A stretch of DNA of 55,065 nt, from assembly GCA_934526015.1 (NCBI GenBank), contig CAKSZY010000015.1, forward strand, positions 1 through 55,065, given 5' to 3'. This DNA comes from an uncultured Dokdonella sp. (lineage in GTDB: Bacteria > Pseudomonadota > Gammaproteobacteria > Xanthomonadales > Rhodanobacteraceae). The position numbers and the translations under genes are program-made. The notes beneath the pieces were generated by a model that saw nothing but the letters and a program-made list of their open reading frames with translations, did no database searches and was not told where the DNA came from. Every line of letters begins with the position of its first letter. Positions within the stretch are counted from its first letter, which is position 1. Shown one piece after another: positions 8,360 through 16,621 of the stretch.

Positions 8360-10273
8360 CTAGCCAAGCCGATGCGCCGGCTTGCTGACCAGCAGGCGGC
8401 GCAGTTCGTCGGCTTCTTCGGGGCCGAGGCCGCCTTCGAGCTGTTTCGCGCGGAGGTCGTCGAGGCGTTGCTGCATCGTCTGCACGTCGAGCTGGGCGAT
8501 CGCGCCGAGGAAATCGGCGCGCGCCTGCGCCTCGTTGCCGATCAGCGCATCGACGGTGGCGAGCTTGTTGAGCGCGGCGGCTTCCTCGCGACCGGCGAAG
8601 TGTTCGAGCAGGGCGCCGGTGGTCAGGTGCGGACGTTCCCGGCACAGCTTCACCAGTTCCACCAGCAGGGCCACGCCGGGCTGGCGCAGCACGGCGAAAC
8701 TCCACGGTGGCTCGATGGCCGGGCCGAGCGAGGGGTATTGCACGAGCAGGGTGATCGCCGTGCGCACCAGCGAGCGTTGCGGCGGGCGGCCGCGCGCTGC
8801 ACGCAGGTGGGCGTTCGCCTGCACGCCTGCATGGGCCGATCCTCCGAGGGGGACCGTGCGCGCTCCGGTCAGGCGCTCGAGCTCTTCCGCCATCAGGTCG
8901 CGGAACGCACCGTCGGGTATCTGCGCGAGCATCGGTCGCGCGCGCTCGGCGAGGCGCGCCTTGCCGTCGATGCTGGCGAGGTTGACGTCGCGCGCGTGTT
9001 CGGCAAAGAAGAATTCGCTGAGCGGGGTGGCCGCGGCGAGGCGCCGCTCGAAACCGTCGACGCCTTCCTTGCGCACCAGCGAGTCGGGGTCCTCGCCGTC
9101 GGGCAGGAACAGGAACCAGGCCTGGCGGCCGTCGCGCATGCGCGGCAACACCGATTCGACCGCGCGCCACGCCGCCTGCCTGCCGGCACGGTCGCCGTCG
9201 AAGCAGAAATGCACGTCGGCCGCATTGCGGAACAGCAATTCGGCATGGTCGCTGGTGGTCGCGGTGCCGAGCGTCGCCACCGCCTGGGTGATGCCGACCT
9301 GATGCAGGGCGATCACGTCCATGTAGCCCTCGACGACGATCAGGCGTGCGATCTTCGTGTGCGCGGCGCGCACCTGCCACAGGCCGAACAGTTCGCGGCC
9401 CTTGTGGAACAGGGGGGTTTCCGGCGAGTTGAGGTATTTGGGACCCTCGCTTTTGCGCGCATCCTGCGCGCGGGAATCAGGAACCGGCGAGGTTTGGCTT
9501 GTGCGTGCATCCTGCACGCGAGAGTCAAAAACCGGCGGTCCCTCGCCGGACTCTTTGAGTGAAGCATCCTGCGTTTCGGCTTTGCCCGTTTCCGTGGACT
9601 TCGCTTTTTGCGGCGCGAGGATGCGGCCGCCGAAGGCGATCGTGCGGCCGCGGCGGTCGAGGATCGGGAACATCACGCGATCGCGGAAGCGGTCGTAGCG
9701 GCTGCCGCGGTCGCCGCTGGCAAGCATGCCGGCCTTGTCGAGCAGGGCGAGACGCTGCGGCGTGCCGCCGAGGGCGTTCTTCAGCGCGTCCCAGGCGTCG
9801 GGCGCGTAGCCGAGCCGGAAACGTTCGATGATCGCCGCGTCCAGGCCGCGCTGTTCGAAGTAGGCGCGCGCCGCGCCACTATGGGCGAGCTGCTCGTGGT
9901 ACCAGCGGGCCGCGGCATCGAGCAGCGCATACAGATCGCCGACGTCCTCGCGGGGCGCCGCGCGCTGACCGCCTTCGTACTCGACCTTGAGCCCGGCACG
10001 GGCGGCGAGTTCCTCGATCGCATCGGGAAACTCGAGGCGGTCGTAGTCCATCAGGAAGCGGATCGCGCTGCCATGCGCGCCGCAACCGAAGCAGTGGTAG
10101 AACTGCTTGTTCTGGCTGACCGTGAACGAGGGCGAGCGCTCGTCGTGGAACGGGCAGCGCGCGCTCCAGTCGCGCCCGGACTTCTTCAGCGGCACGCGCT
10201 CGCCGATCACGTCGACGATGTCGATGCGCGTCAGCAGTTCGTCGATGAATCGCTCGGGGATGCGGCCGGCCAT
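8360..10273 (-). CDS. dnaG: DNA primase DnaG with in-frame repeat insertion
   Basis: This 637-residue primase makes RNA primers for replication. The zinc-binding domain has C40, H43, C61 and C64 (CPFH...CFGC). The RNA-polymerase core has GGRIL, KYLNSPETPLFHKG, the TOPRIM EGYMDV and FDGDRAG. Between GGRIL and KYLNSPET, where relatives have about four residues, there are about 55 extra (roughly residues 222-276), including two copies of DSRxQDARxS. The extra DNA is palindromic and repetitive. The ATG at 10273 begins MAGRIPERFIDELL, the normal primase start; upstream codons are not conserved-looking. The C-terminal helicase-binding domain looks present but short. Confidence 0.95.
   Translation of the reverse strand: MAGRIPERFIDELLTRIDIVDVIGERVPLKKSGRDWSARCPFHDERSPSFTVSQNKQFYHCFGCGAHGSAIRFLMDYDRLEFPDAIEELAARAGLKVEYEGGQRAAPREDVGDLYALLDAAARWYHEQLAHSGAARAYFEQRGLDAAIIERFRLGYAPDAWDALKNALGGTPQRLALLDKAGMLASGDRGSRYDRFRDRVMFPILDRRGRTIAFGGRILAPQKAKSTETGKAETQDASLKESGEGPPVFDSRVQDARTSQTSPVPDSRAQDARKSEGPKYLNSPETPLFHKGRELFGLWQVRAAHTKIARLIVVEGYMDVIALHQVGITQAVATLGTATTSDHAELLFRNAADVHFCFDGDRAGRQAAWRAVESVLPRMRDGRQAWFLFLPDGEDPDSLVRKEGVDGFERRLAAATPLSEFFFAEHARDVNLASIDGKARLAERARPMLAQIPDGAFRDLMAEELERLTGARTVPLGGSAHAGVQANAHLRAARGRPPQRSLVRTAITLLVQYPSLGPAIEPPWSFAVLRQPGVALLVELVKLCRERPHLTTGALLEHFAGREEAAALNKLATVDALIGNEAQARADFLGAIAQLDVQTMQQRLDDLRAKQLEGGLGPEEADELRRLLVSKPAHRLG
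9440..9615. repeat. palindromic repeat insertion inside dnaG
   Basis: About 160 bases that encode the extra residues of DnaG. They contain two related units, GCGCGCATCCTGCGCGC...GGAATCAGGAACCGGCG and GCGTGCATCCTGCACGC...AGTCAAAAACCGGCG, plus a third decayed unit GAAGCATCCTGCG. Each of the first two centres on an inverted repeat (GCGCGCATCCTGCGCGC; GCGTGCATCCTGCACGC). The insert length keeps the primase frame. Confidence 0.75.
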
Positions 10274-10467
10274 GGGTTTTGCGGATGGCGGATCGGGCGT
10301 GCGTGGACGCGCAATGTACACGAGCGCCGCGACCGCGGTCGTCCCGGCGTGGCCGTCGAGCGCGATCGCCTGCTATAAGTGCGGATCGCGTTGTCGTTGC
10401 GGCGCGAGGGTGTCCACGCTGCCTTCACCCGGTCGATCCATCAGGCGGCAAGCAAGGGGAGAACTTC

Positions 10468-10785
10468 ATGTCGGTCCAGATCAAGGACTTCTTCGGTTTC
10501 GAGAAAATGGTCACGCCGCTGCTGATCAAGATCATTTTCTGGATCGGGATCATCGCCACCGCCTGCGCGGCGCTGGTCTACCTGGTGGCGGCGTTTGCCG
10601 TGCTCGGCAACGGCTACATGAGTTTCCCGGCGCGCCTCGGCACCTTCTTCGGCATGCTCCTCGGTCTGTCGATAGGAACCGTGCTCGGCGTGCTGTTCTG
10701 GCGAGTCTGGTGCGAACTGCTGATCATCGCGTTCAACATCTACGACGTGTTGAAGGACATCCGCGACCGCCAGCGCGCGGCGTAA
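10468..10785 (+). CDS. DUF4282 family small membrane protein
   Basis: A 105-residue protein with two hydrophobic segments (about residues 18-46 and 58-88), opening with IKDFFGFEKMVTPLLIKIIFW. This FF-F-MVTP pattern is typical of DUF4282 proteins, whose role is unknown. AAGGGGAGAAC precedes the ATG, and longer upstream frame is not protein-like. It lies on the opposite strand between dnaG and the yqeY/rpsU block, so it breaks what is usually a compact operon. Confidence 0.8.
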   Translation: MSVQIKDFFGFEKMVTPLLIKIIFWIGIIATACAALVYLVAAFAVLGNGYMSFPARLGTFFGMLLGLSIGTVLGVLFWRVWCELLIIAFNIYDVLKDIRDRQRAA

Positions 10786-10867
10786 GCACTGCAGGCCCGA
10801 ACCGGTCCGTGACGGCGTGGCGCAGCGGATGCGTCACGCGGTCACGGTGACGGCCCGGCCGGCCGCC

Positions 10868-11323
10868 TCAATCGGCGTCGGCACCCCAGACGACATCGCC
10901 GAACACGCGCGCCGGCACGCCGGCCTCGACGCGCACGTAGACGCGCAACTCGCGCTGGAAGCGCAGCGGCTCGGCGAATCCGAAGCTGGCGCGGGAACGG
11001 CCACCGAGATCCCTGGCGTAGGTCACGCCGACCCCCGAATTCACCTGCGAGGCCAGCATCGCCTCGGCGGCGCCGAGCGGGCCGATGAAGAGGACCTTGC
11101 CGTCGATGGCGACCTGCGCCGAAACCTGGGCGGCGTCGATGCCGATGCCGACGACACTGGCGCCGACGAAGACGCCGGGGCCGCGCACGTGGGCGATCGT
11201 GTACTCGCCGAGCCCCGGCGACACATGCAACTGGCGGATGTGGTCGGGCGCGACGACCGCGGCGGACGCCGGTGCGGCGGCGGCAACGGCGAGGAGCGAG
11301 GCAAGCAGGGTGGTGCGGATCAT
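10868..11323 (-). CDS. secreted protein of unknown function
   Basis: A 151-residue protein with a signal peptide (MIRTTLLASLLAVAAAAPASA) and a mostly beta-rich mature part with no motif I recognise (VRGPGVFVGASVVGIGID is the clearest segment). The ATG at 11323 has a strong GGAGG site just upstream. It lies between yqeY and dnaG, read in the same direction as both, and may share their transcript. Function is not apparent. Confidence 0.6.
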   Translation of the reverse strand: MIRTTLLASLLAVAAAAPASAAVVAPDHIRQLHVSPGLGEYTIAHVRGPGVFVGASVVGIGIDAAQVSAQVAIDGKVLFIGPLGAAEAMLASQVNSGVGVTYARDLGGRSRASFGFAEPLRFQRELRVYVRVEAGVPARVFGDVVWGADAD

Positions 11324-11413
11324 GCGGGTTTCCTCCGTGGATGGCACTGCCAACCACGGAAGAATCCGCCGCCGGGGGCCGCGGCGAACGCGGCCACCCG
11401 TGTGCGCCCCGGT

Positions 11414-11860
11414 TCAGCCGGCGAGGCGGCGCTTGACCAGTTCGGAGATCGCGCCCATGTCGGCGCGGCCGGCGACCTGCGGACGCACGAGGCCGATGAC
11501 CTTGCCCATGTCCTTCGGGCCGCTGGCGCCGGATTCGGCGATGGCGCGGGCGACGATCGCCTCGATATCGGCCGGGTCGAGCGGCGCCGGCAGGTAGGCC
11601 TGGATCACCGCGACCTCGCTGCGCTCGGCGCTGGCGAGATCCTCGCGCCCGGCGGCGCTGAACTGCTCGATCGAGTCCTTGCGCTGCTTGAGCATCTTCT
11701 CGAGCACGCTGGTGATCTGGCTGTCGTCGAGGACGATGCGCTCGTCGACCTCGCGCTGCTTGAGCGCGGCGAGGATCAGGCGGATCGTGCCGAGCCGCTC
11801 CTTCTCGCCGCCCTTCATGGCGGCCTTCATGTCATCGGTGATGCGGTTCTTGAGCGACAT
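11414..11860 (-). CDS. GatB/YqeY domain protein
   Basis: This 148-residue protein belongs to the YqeY family, related to the tail of amidotransferase GatB and thought to act on aminoacyl-tRNA. Marks are MSLKNRITDDMKAAMK, LIxAALKQREVDER, and the C-terminal GPKDMGKVIGLVRPQVAGRADM. In many proteobacteria yqeY lies between rpsU and dnaG, as here. The ATG at 11860 matches the usual family start; earlier in-frame codons do not. Confidence 0.9.
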   Translation of the reverse strand: MSLKNRITDDMKAAMKGGEKERLGTIRLILAALKQREVDERIVLDDSQITSVLEKMLKQRKDSIEQFSAAGREDLASAERSEVAVIQAYLPAPLDPADIEAIVARAIAESGASGPKDMGKVIGLVRPQVAGRADMGAISELVKRRLAG

Positions 11861-11910
11861 GGCTGGAATCCCGTCGGGGGGCGACTGCAATCGTCGCGGT
11901 GGAATGGGAA

Positions 11911-11947
11911 ACGCGAAAGCCGGCGCTGCTTGCGCAACGCCGGCCTC
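11911..11947 (-). terminator. hairpin after rpsU
   Basis: On the minus strand GCCGGCG pairs with CGCCGGC, with inner TGC-GCAA-GCA, then TTTCGCGTTT. It lies between rpsU and yqeY and would reduce, rather than abolish, read-through because the T-run is interrupted. Confidence 0.5.
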
Positions 11948-12031
11948 GAAGATCGCCCGGGTGTGGAAGACGGCCGCGACCGCCTTCGCTGCGGGACAGG
12001 ATCGCCGAGGCGAACCTGCCGCCGGCTGGAA

Positions 12032-12247
12032 TCAGTACAGGCGCTGGCGCTTGGTCACGTCGCGCGAAACGCGACGCAGGTGGCGCTTGACCGCGGCAGC
12101 GCGCTTGCGCTTGCGCTCCTGGGTCGGCTTTTCGTAGAACTCGCGCTTGCGCACTTCGGCCAGCACGCCGGCCTTTTCACAGGTGCGCTTGAAGCGGCGC
12201 AGGGCAAACTCGAAGGGTTCGTTCTCGCGAACTTTGACGCTGGGCAT
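12032..12247 (-). CDS. rpsU: 30S ribosomal protein S21
   Basis: A 71-residue ribosomal protein of the small subunit, needed for initiation on many mRNAs. The sequence [19 protein letters not shown], then [20 protein letters not shown] and a basic C-terminus, is a full-length S21. It is first in the rpsU-yqeY block and divergent from tsaD across 59 bases, the arrangement usual in gammaproteobacteria. Confidence 0.97.
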   Translation of the reverse strand: MPSVKVRENEPFEFALRRFKRTCEKAGVLAEVRKREFYEKPTQERKRKRAAAVKRHLRRVSRDVTKRQRLY

Positions 12248-12295
12248 GGGATCTCCGCGGTAGACTCGTCACCCGGGCTCTCGGGCGAGCCGCGC

Positions 12296-12325
12296 ATTCT
12301 ACTGTGATGATTCCGTTGTTTGCAA
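12296..12325 (-). promoter_or_regulatory. rpsU promoter
   Basis: Minus-strand -35 TTGCAA (12320-12325) and -10 TAGAAT (12296-12301) with an 18-base spacer. It overlaps the start codon of divergent tsaD, so transcription of the two genes may interfere. A short inverted repeat GGCTC...GAGCC lies in the 5' leader at about 12278-12292. Confidence 0.55.
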
Positions 12326-13356
12326 AGCCGGGCCCGGTGCTCGGCATCGAAACCTCCTGCGACGAGACCGGCGTGGCCGTGTACGACCCGGCTCGTGGAC
12401 TGCTCGCGCATGCCCTCTACAGCCAGGTCGACCTGCACGCCGAATACGGCGGGGTGGTGCCGGAACTGGCCTCGCGCGACCACGTGCGCAAGCTTTTGCC
12501 GCTGGTGCGCGAGACCCTGGCGCAGGCCGGGCTGGCGGTCGGCGACCTCGGCGGGGTCGCCTACACGGCCGGCCCGGGCCTGGTCGGCGCCCTGCTGGTC
12601 GGCGCCGCCGCCGCGCGTTCGCTGGCCTGGGCGCTGGAGATCCCGGCGATTGCCGTGCACCACATGGAGGGCCACCTGCTGGCGCCGATGCTCGAGGCCG
12701 ATGCCCCGCAGCCGCCGTATGTCGCCCTGCTGGTGTCGGGCGGGCATTCGATGCTGATCGAGGTCGCCGCGATCGGCCGCTACCGCCTGCTCGGCGACAC
12801 CCTCGACGACGCCGCCGGCGAGGCCTTCGACAAGACCGCCAAGCTGATGGGCCTGGCGTATCCGGGCGGGCCGGCGCTGGCGAAACTGGCCGAAGCCGGC
12901 ACGCCGGGGCGCTTCCGCTTCACCCGGCCGATGACCGACCGCCCCGGTCTGGACTTCAGTTTTTCCGGGCTCAAGACCCAGGTCCTGCTGGCCTGGCAGC
13001 GCAGCGACCGCAGCGACGCCGTGCGCGCCGACATCGCGCGCGGCTTCGAGGAGGCGATCGTCGAGACCCTCGTCATCAAGTGCCGCCGCGCGCTCGAGGC
13101 GACCGGCGCGCGCCGCCTCGTCGTCGCCGGCGGCGTCGGTGCCAACCGGCGCCTGCGCGCCGAACTGGCCGCGGCCGCCGCCGCCGGGGACTTCCGCGTG
13201 CATTTCCCGCGCCTCGAGTTCTGCACCGACAACGGCGCGATGATCGCCATGGCCGGCGCCCTGCGCCTGCAGGCCGGCCAGCTCAACGATCCCGCTATCC
13301 ACGTGCGCCCGCGCTGGGACCTCGAGAGCCTGCCGGCGCTCGCCGACACCCCCTGA
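12307..13356 (+). CDS. tsaD: tRNA N6-adenosine threonylcarbamoyltransferase
   Basis: This 349-residue protein transfers threonylcarbamoyl to A37 of ANN-reading tRNAs, with TsaB and TsaE. Visible are the ASKHA opening [17 protein letters not shown], the metal motif HHMEGH at residues 118-123, the nucleotide loop LVSGGHSML, and [20 protein letters not shown]. The ATG at 12307 is preferred to GTG at 12304. It is divergent from rpsU. A 9-bp inverted repeat follows the stop. Confidence 0.96.
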   Translation: MIPLFAKPGPVLGIETSCDETGVAVYDPARGLLAHALYSQVDLHAEYGGVVPELASRDHVRKLLPLVRETLAQAGLAVGDLGGVAYTAGPGLVGALLVGAAAARSLAWALEIPAIAVHHMEGHLLAPMLEADAPQPPYVALLVSGGHSMLIEVAAIGRYRLLGDTLDDAAGEAFDKTAKLMGLAYPGGPALAKLAEAGTPGRFRFTRPMTDRPGLDFSFSGLKTQVLLAWQRSDRSDAVRADIARGFEEAIVETLVIKCRRALEATGARRLVVAGGVGANRRLRAELAAAAAAGDFRVHFPRLEFCTDNGAMIAMAGALRLQAGQLNDPAIHVRPRWDLESLPALADTP

Positions 13357-13381
13357 TCCGCGACTCGTTCATCGACGACCC

Positions 13382-13423
13382 GGGGCATCCGCGCGCCTTC
13401 GCATCGACGCCGCGGGATGCCCC
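13382..13423 (+). terminator. inverted repeat after tsaD
   Basis: GGGGCATCC (13382-13390) and GGATGCCCC (13415-13423) flank a 24-base loop between tsaD and folB. There is no T-run, so it is either a weak or Rho-assisted 3' end, or a mere repeat. Confidence 0.3.
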
Positions 13424-13472
13424 GCGCGGCCGGCGCAGTTATCCTGCACTTCTTTCCCGCGCGCCTTTCCGC

Positions 13473-13829
13473 ATGGACATCGTCTTCATCGAAGATCTGC
13501 GTATCGAGACCGTCATCGGCATCTACGACTGGGAACGCCGCATCCGCCAGGTCGTCGCCTTCGACATCGAGATGCATTTCGACAACACCCGGCCGGCAGC
13601 CAGCGATCGCATCGAGGACACGCTCGACTACAAGGCCGTTTCCAAACGCCTGATCGCCTATGTCGAGGCCGCCGAATTCCAGCTCGTCGAAACCCTCGCC
13701 GAGCGCTGCGCGGCGATCATCCTCGAGGAGTTCGCCGTCGGGCGCGTGCGCCTGCGCCTGGCCAAGCCCGGGGCCGTGCGCGGGGCGAAGTCGGTCGGCG
13801 TGCGGATCGAACGCAGCCGGCCCGACTGA
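13473..13829 (+). CDS. folB: dihydroneopterin aldolase
   Basis: This 118-residue protein forms 6-hydroxymethyl-dihydropterin in folate synthesis. Family marks are MDIVFIEDLRIETVIGIYDWE, DTLDYKAVSKRL and the C-terminal VRLRLAKPGAVRGAKSVGV. The long frame upstream overlaps tsaD in another frame and is not real; the ATG at 13473 gives the normal start. folK lies about 550 bases downstream, supporting a shared pathway, with an unrelated DUF1801 gene between them on the other strand. Confidence 0.93.
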   Translation: MDIVFIEDLRIETVIGIYDWERRIRQVVAFDIEMHFDNTRPAASDRIEDTLDYKAVSKRLIAYVEAAEFQLVETLAERCAAIILEEFAVGRVRLRLAKPGAVRGAKSVGVRIERSRPD

Positions 13830-13853
13830 GCGGATCGCGCTGCCGCCGCGACG

Positions 13854-14246
13854 TCACTTCAGCCGTTCCAGCACGCCCTTGCGCTTGACGATGTTCTTGT
13901 AGTCCCACTGGATCGTGCGCGCCTTGCCGAGCCAGCGCGCCAGGGCATCGGCATCGATGGCGGCCACGTCGTTGCAGAACACCGAGGCATCGCGGAACTT
14001 GCCGCCGCGCACATCGAGTCCCGGCTCGTCGAAATCCGCGCCGCTCCAGAACATCAGGCGGATGCCGGGCTTCTGCCGGCTGTAGCCGACCACCGGATTG
14101 CCGTCGAGGAACCACACCGGACTGCCATGCCAGATCCGGCTTTCGGCTTCGCCGAGGACGCGGTCGATCCCGTCGGCGAGGGCGTCGCAGATGGAACGCT
14201 GCGCTGGTTCCAGGGCGTCATTGTAGGCGCGGATGTCGGGATGCAT
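13854..14246 (-). CDS. DUF1801 domain protein
   Basis: A 130-residue soluble protein of the DUF1801 (YdhG/YdeI-like) type: ESRIWHGSPVWFLDGNPVVGYS, KPGIRLMFWSGADF and a basic end KRKGVLERLK. The fold is known in the family but no reaction is established. The ATG at 14246 gives a natural start MHPDIRAYNDAL. It is divergent from folK and convergent with folB. Confidence 0.8.
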   Translation of the reverse strand: MHPDIRAYNDALEPAQRSICDALADGIDRVLGEAESRIWHGSPVWFLDGNPVVGYSRQKPGIRLMFWSGADFDEPGLDVRGGKFRDASVFCNDVAAIDADALARWLGKARTIQWDYKNIVKRKGVLERLK

Positions 14247-14381
14247 GGTCGTTGCTCCGCAGGGCTGCCGGATCCCGCCACGCGGCGGGCGGCGCAGCGG
14301 CGGATGATAGCGCTGGCGGGACCGCGTCTGTCGCCGGCGGATCGCTTGACCTCCCGCATGGCGCGTGCGCGAATGCCGTCC

Positions 14382-14864
14382 ATGGCCCGCGTCCACCTCA
14401 GCCTCGGCTCCAACATCGACCCGCTGGTCCACCTGCGCGCCGCGCTCGACGAACTGGGTGCGCGCTTCGGCGCATTGGCGGTGTCGCCGGCGTACCGCAT
14501 GCCGGCCGTCGGCATGCAGGCGGCGGATTTCGTCAACCTCGCGGTCGCCCTCGACAGCGACCTCGACGTGCACGCACTCGACGCCTGGCTGCATGCGCTG
14601 GAAGACCGCCACGGCCGCCGTCGCGACGTGCCGCGCTGGTCGAGCCGCACCCTCGATGTCGACATCGTGCTCTACGACGACCTCGTGCTGGATGGCCCCG
14701 GCCACCTGCAGATCCCGCGCGGCGAACTGCGCCACGCCTTCGTGCTGAAGCCGCTCGCCGACATCGCCGCCGAGGTGCGCCATCCGCTCCAAGGCGAGAC
14801 GCTCGGTGCGCTGTGGCAACAGCATCCCGACCACGACCGGCCGTTCGAGGTCGTCGCGCTCTGA
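14382..14864 (+). CDS. folK: 2-amino-4-hydroxy-6-hydroxymethyldihydropteridine pyrophosphokinase
   Basis: This 160-residue enzyme pyrophosphorylates hydroxymethyl-dihydropterin, the step after FolB. It opens VHLSLGSNIDP and has the signature PRWSSRTLDVDIVLYDD, with the two catalytic aspartates in DVDIV, then IPRGELRHAFVLKPLADIA. Three ATGs lie close together (14358, 14373, 14382). The last gives the family's usual spacing to LSLGSN. Confidence 0.94.
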   Translation: MARVHLSLGSNIDPLVHLRAALDELGARFGALAVSPAYRMPAVGMQAADFVNLAVALDSDLDVHALDAWLHALEDRHGRRRDVPRWSSRTLDVDIVLYDDLVLDGPGHLQIPRGELRHAFVLKPLADIAAEVRHPLQGETLGALWQQHPDHDRPFEVVAL

Positions 14865-14946
14865 GCCGGGTCGCGGCGACGGCACGGAGCGCCGGGTTCG
14901 GCGATACTGTGCGCAGGACGCCACCTGCCACCCACGAGGATTCCCG

Positions 14947-15795
14947 ATGTTCGCCCGATTCGCGCAAAGCTGGTCGCTGGTCAAGGCCAGCGCCTCGGTC
15001 CTGCGTTCCGACAAGGAACTGCTGCTGTTTCCGCTGCTGTCGGCGATCGCCAGCCTGATCGTGGCCGCCAGCTTCTTCGTGCCGGCCATGCTCGGCGGCA
15101 TGTTCACCTCGATGCGCGAGGACGGGCGCCCCGACGCCGCCGTCTACGCGCTGTTGTTCGCGTTCTACGTCGTCCAGTACTTCGTCATCATCTTCTTCAA
15201 CAGCGCGCTGGTCGGGGCTGCGATGATCCGCCTGCGCGGCGGCGATCCGACCGTCGCCGACGGTTTCCGCATCGCCATGTCGAAACTGCCGGCGATCCTC
15301 GGCTACGCGGTCATCTCGGCCACCGTCGGCGTCCTCCTGCGCGCGCTGCAGGAGCGCGCCGGTTTCATTGGCCGTTTCGTGGTCGGCCTGATCGGCCTGG
15401 CCTGGACGGTCGCCTCGTTCCTCGTCGTGCCGGTGCTCGTCAACAGCGACGTCGGTCCGATCGATGCGGTCAAGCGCAGTGCCGAGCTGCTGAAGAAGAC
15501 CTGGGGCCAGAACCTGATCGGCAATGTCGGCATCGGCCTCGTGTTCGGCTTCCTGCTGTTCGCGACGGTCCTCATCGGTGGCGGTCTGGTGGTGCTGGCG
15601 GCGACGACCAAGACGACGATGCTGATCGTGTTGGCGGCCGCGGTCGTCGGCATCTCGATCCTGCTGCTCGTGCTGGTCCAGGCCGCCCTGCAGGGCATCT
15701 ATTCGGCAGCGCTGTACCGCTATGCGGCCGAGGGCGAGGCGGGCGGCGGTTTCGCCCGCGACATGGTCGCCGACGCGTTCCGCGTGAAGGCCTGA
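14947..15795 (+). CDS. DUF6159 family membrane protein
   Basis: A 282-residue integral membrane protein with about six hydrophobic segments. Its opening MFARFAQSWSLVKASASVLR then SDKELLLFPLLS is the signature of DUF6159 proteins, whose role is unknown. The stretch GPIDAVKRSAELLKKTWGQN is also conserved-looking. The ATG at 14947 follows CACGAGGATTCCC. It stands alone between folK and the convergent SDR gene. Confidence 0.75.
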   Translation: MFARFAQSWSLVKASASVLRSDKELLLFPLLSAIASLIVAASFFVPAMLGGMFTSMREDGRPDAAVYALLFAFYVVQYFVIIFFNSALVGAAMIRLRGGDPTVADGFRIAMSKLPAILGYAVISATVGVLLRALQERAGFIGRFVVGLIGLAWTVASFLVVPVLVNSDVGPIDAVKRSAELLKKTWGQNLIGNVGIGLVFGFLLFATVLIGGGLVVLAATTKTTMLIVLAAAVVGISILLLVLVQAALQGIYSAALYRYAAEGEAGGGFARDMVADAFRVKA

Positions 15796-15815
15796 ACGCG
15801 GCCGCGGCGCGCCGC

Positions 15816-16556
15816 TCAGACGACGATCGAGCGGCCGCCGTCGACGCGGATGACCTGACCGGTCACGAAGCCGGCGTCGCGCAGCAGCCACAGCACCGCG
15901 CCGGCGACATCCTCCGGCGCGCCGACCCGGCGCAGCGGCGTGCGCTCGACGATCTCCTGCGTGTTCGCATGGGCATTGCCGGCTTCCGGCCACAGCACGG
16001 CGCCCGGAGCGACGCCGTTGACGCGCACGCGCGGGCCGAGCTCGCGCGCGAGGGCGAGCGTCATCGCCGCCTGCGCGGCCTTCGCCATGCAGTAGGCGCT
16101 GTAGCCGGGCAGCGGGCGTTCGGCGTAGATGTCGAGCAGGTTGACGATCGCGCCAGCGCTTTCGCGCAGCGCCGGCGCGGCGGCCTGGGCGAGAAACAGC
16201 GGCGCGCGCGCGTTCGAGGCGAACAGGTCGTCCCATTGGGCCGGGGTGAGGGTGTCGAGCGGCGTGGCATGGAACGACGAGGCGTTGTTGACCAGCGCGT
16301 CGAGCCGCCCGAACCGCGTCAGGGTCGCCTCGACCAGGCCCGGCAGCCGGGTGAGGTCGGCGAGGTCGGCATCGAGGGCGAGGGTGCTGCCGGGTCGGTC
16401 GGCCTCGAGCGACGCCGCCAGCGCATCGCGCTCGGCGCGCGATGCGCGGCAGTGCAGGGCGACGTCGTAGCCGGCCTCGTGCAGGCGGCGTGCGATCGCC
16501 GCGCCGATGCGGCGCGCGGCACCGGTGACGAGGGCGACGGGATGCGGTTCGGGCAT
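15816..16556 (-). CDS. pteridine reductase-like short-chain dehydrogenase
   Basis: A 246-residue NADPH-dependent SDR. The cofactor loop is TGAARRIG, the TGxxxRxG form found in pteridine reductases rather than the usual TGxxxGxG. It also has NNASSF, the catalytic YCMAK and VNGVAPGAVLWP. It probably reduces pterins or dihydrofolate in support of the neighbouring folB and folK; this follows from motif and neighbourhood. The ATG at 16556 gives MPEPHPVALVTGAARR. It is divergent from the MidA-like gene. Confidence 0.82.
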   Translation of the reverse strand: MPEPHPVALVTGAARRIGAAIARRLHEAGYDVALHCRASRAERDALAASLEADRPGSTLALDADLADLTRLPGLVEATLTRFGRLDALVNNASSFHATPLDTLTPAQWDDLFASNARAPLFLAQAAAPALRESAGAIVNLLDIYAERPLPGYSAYCMAKAAQAAMTLALARELGPRVRVNGVAPGAVLWPEAGNAHANTQEIVERTPLRRVGAPEDVAGAVLWLLRDAGFVTGQVIRVDGGRSIVV

Positions 16557-16621
16557 CGTGGGTCCCTGGCGGGCGCTGATATCCTGCACAGAGTGCCGCA
16601 AGCCGGCGTGACGAGCCAGCC

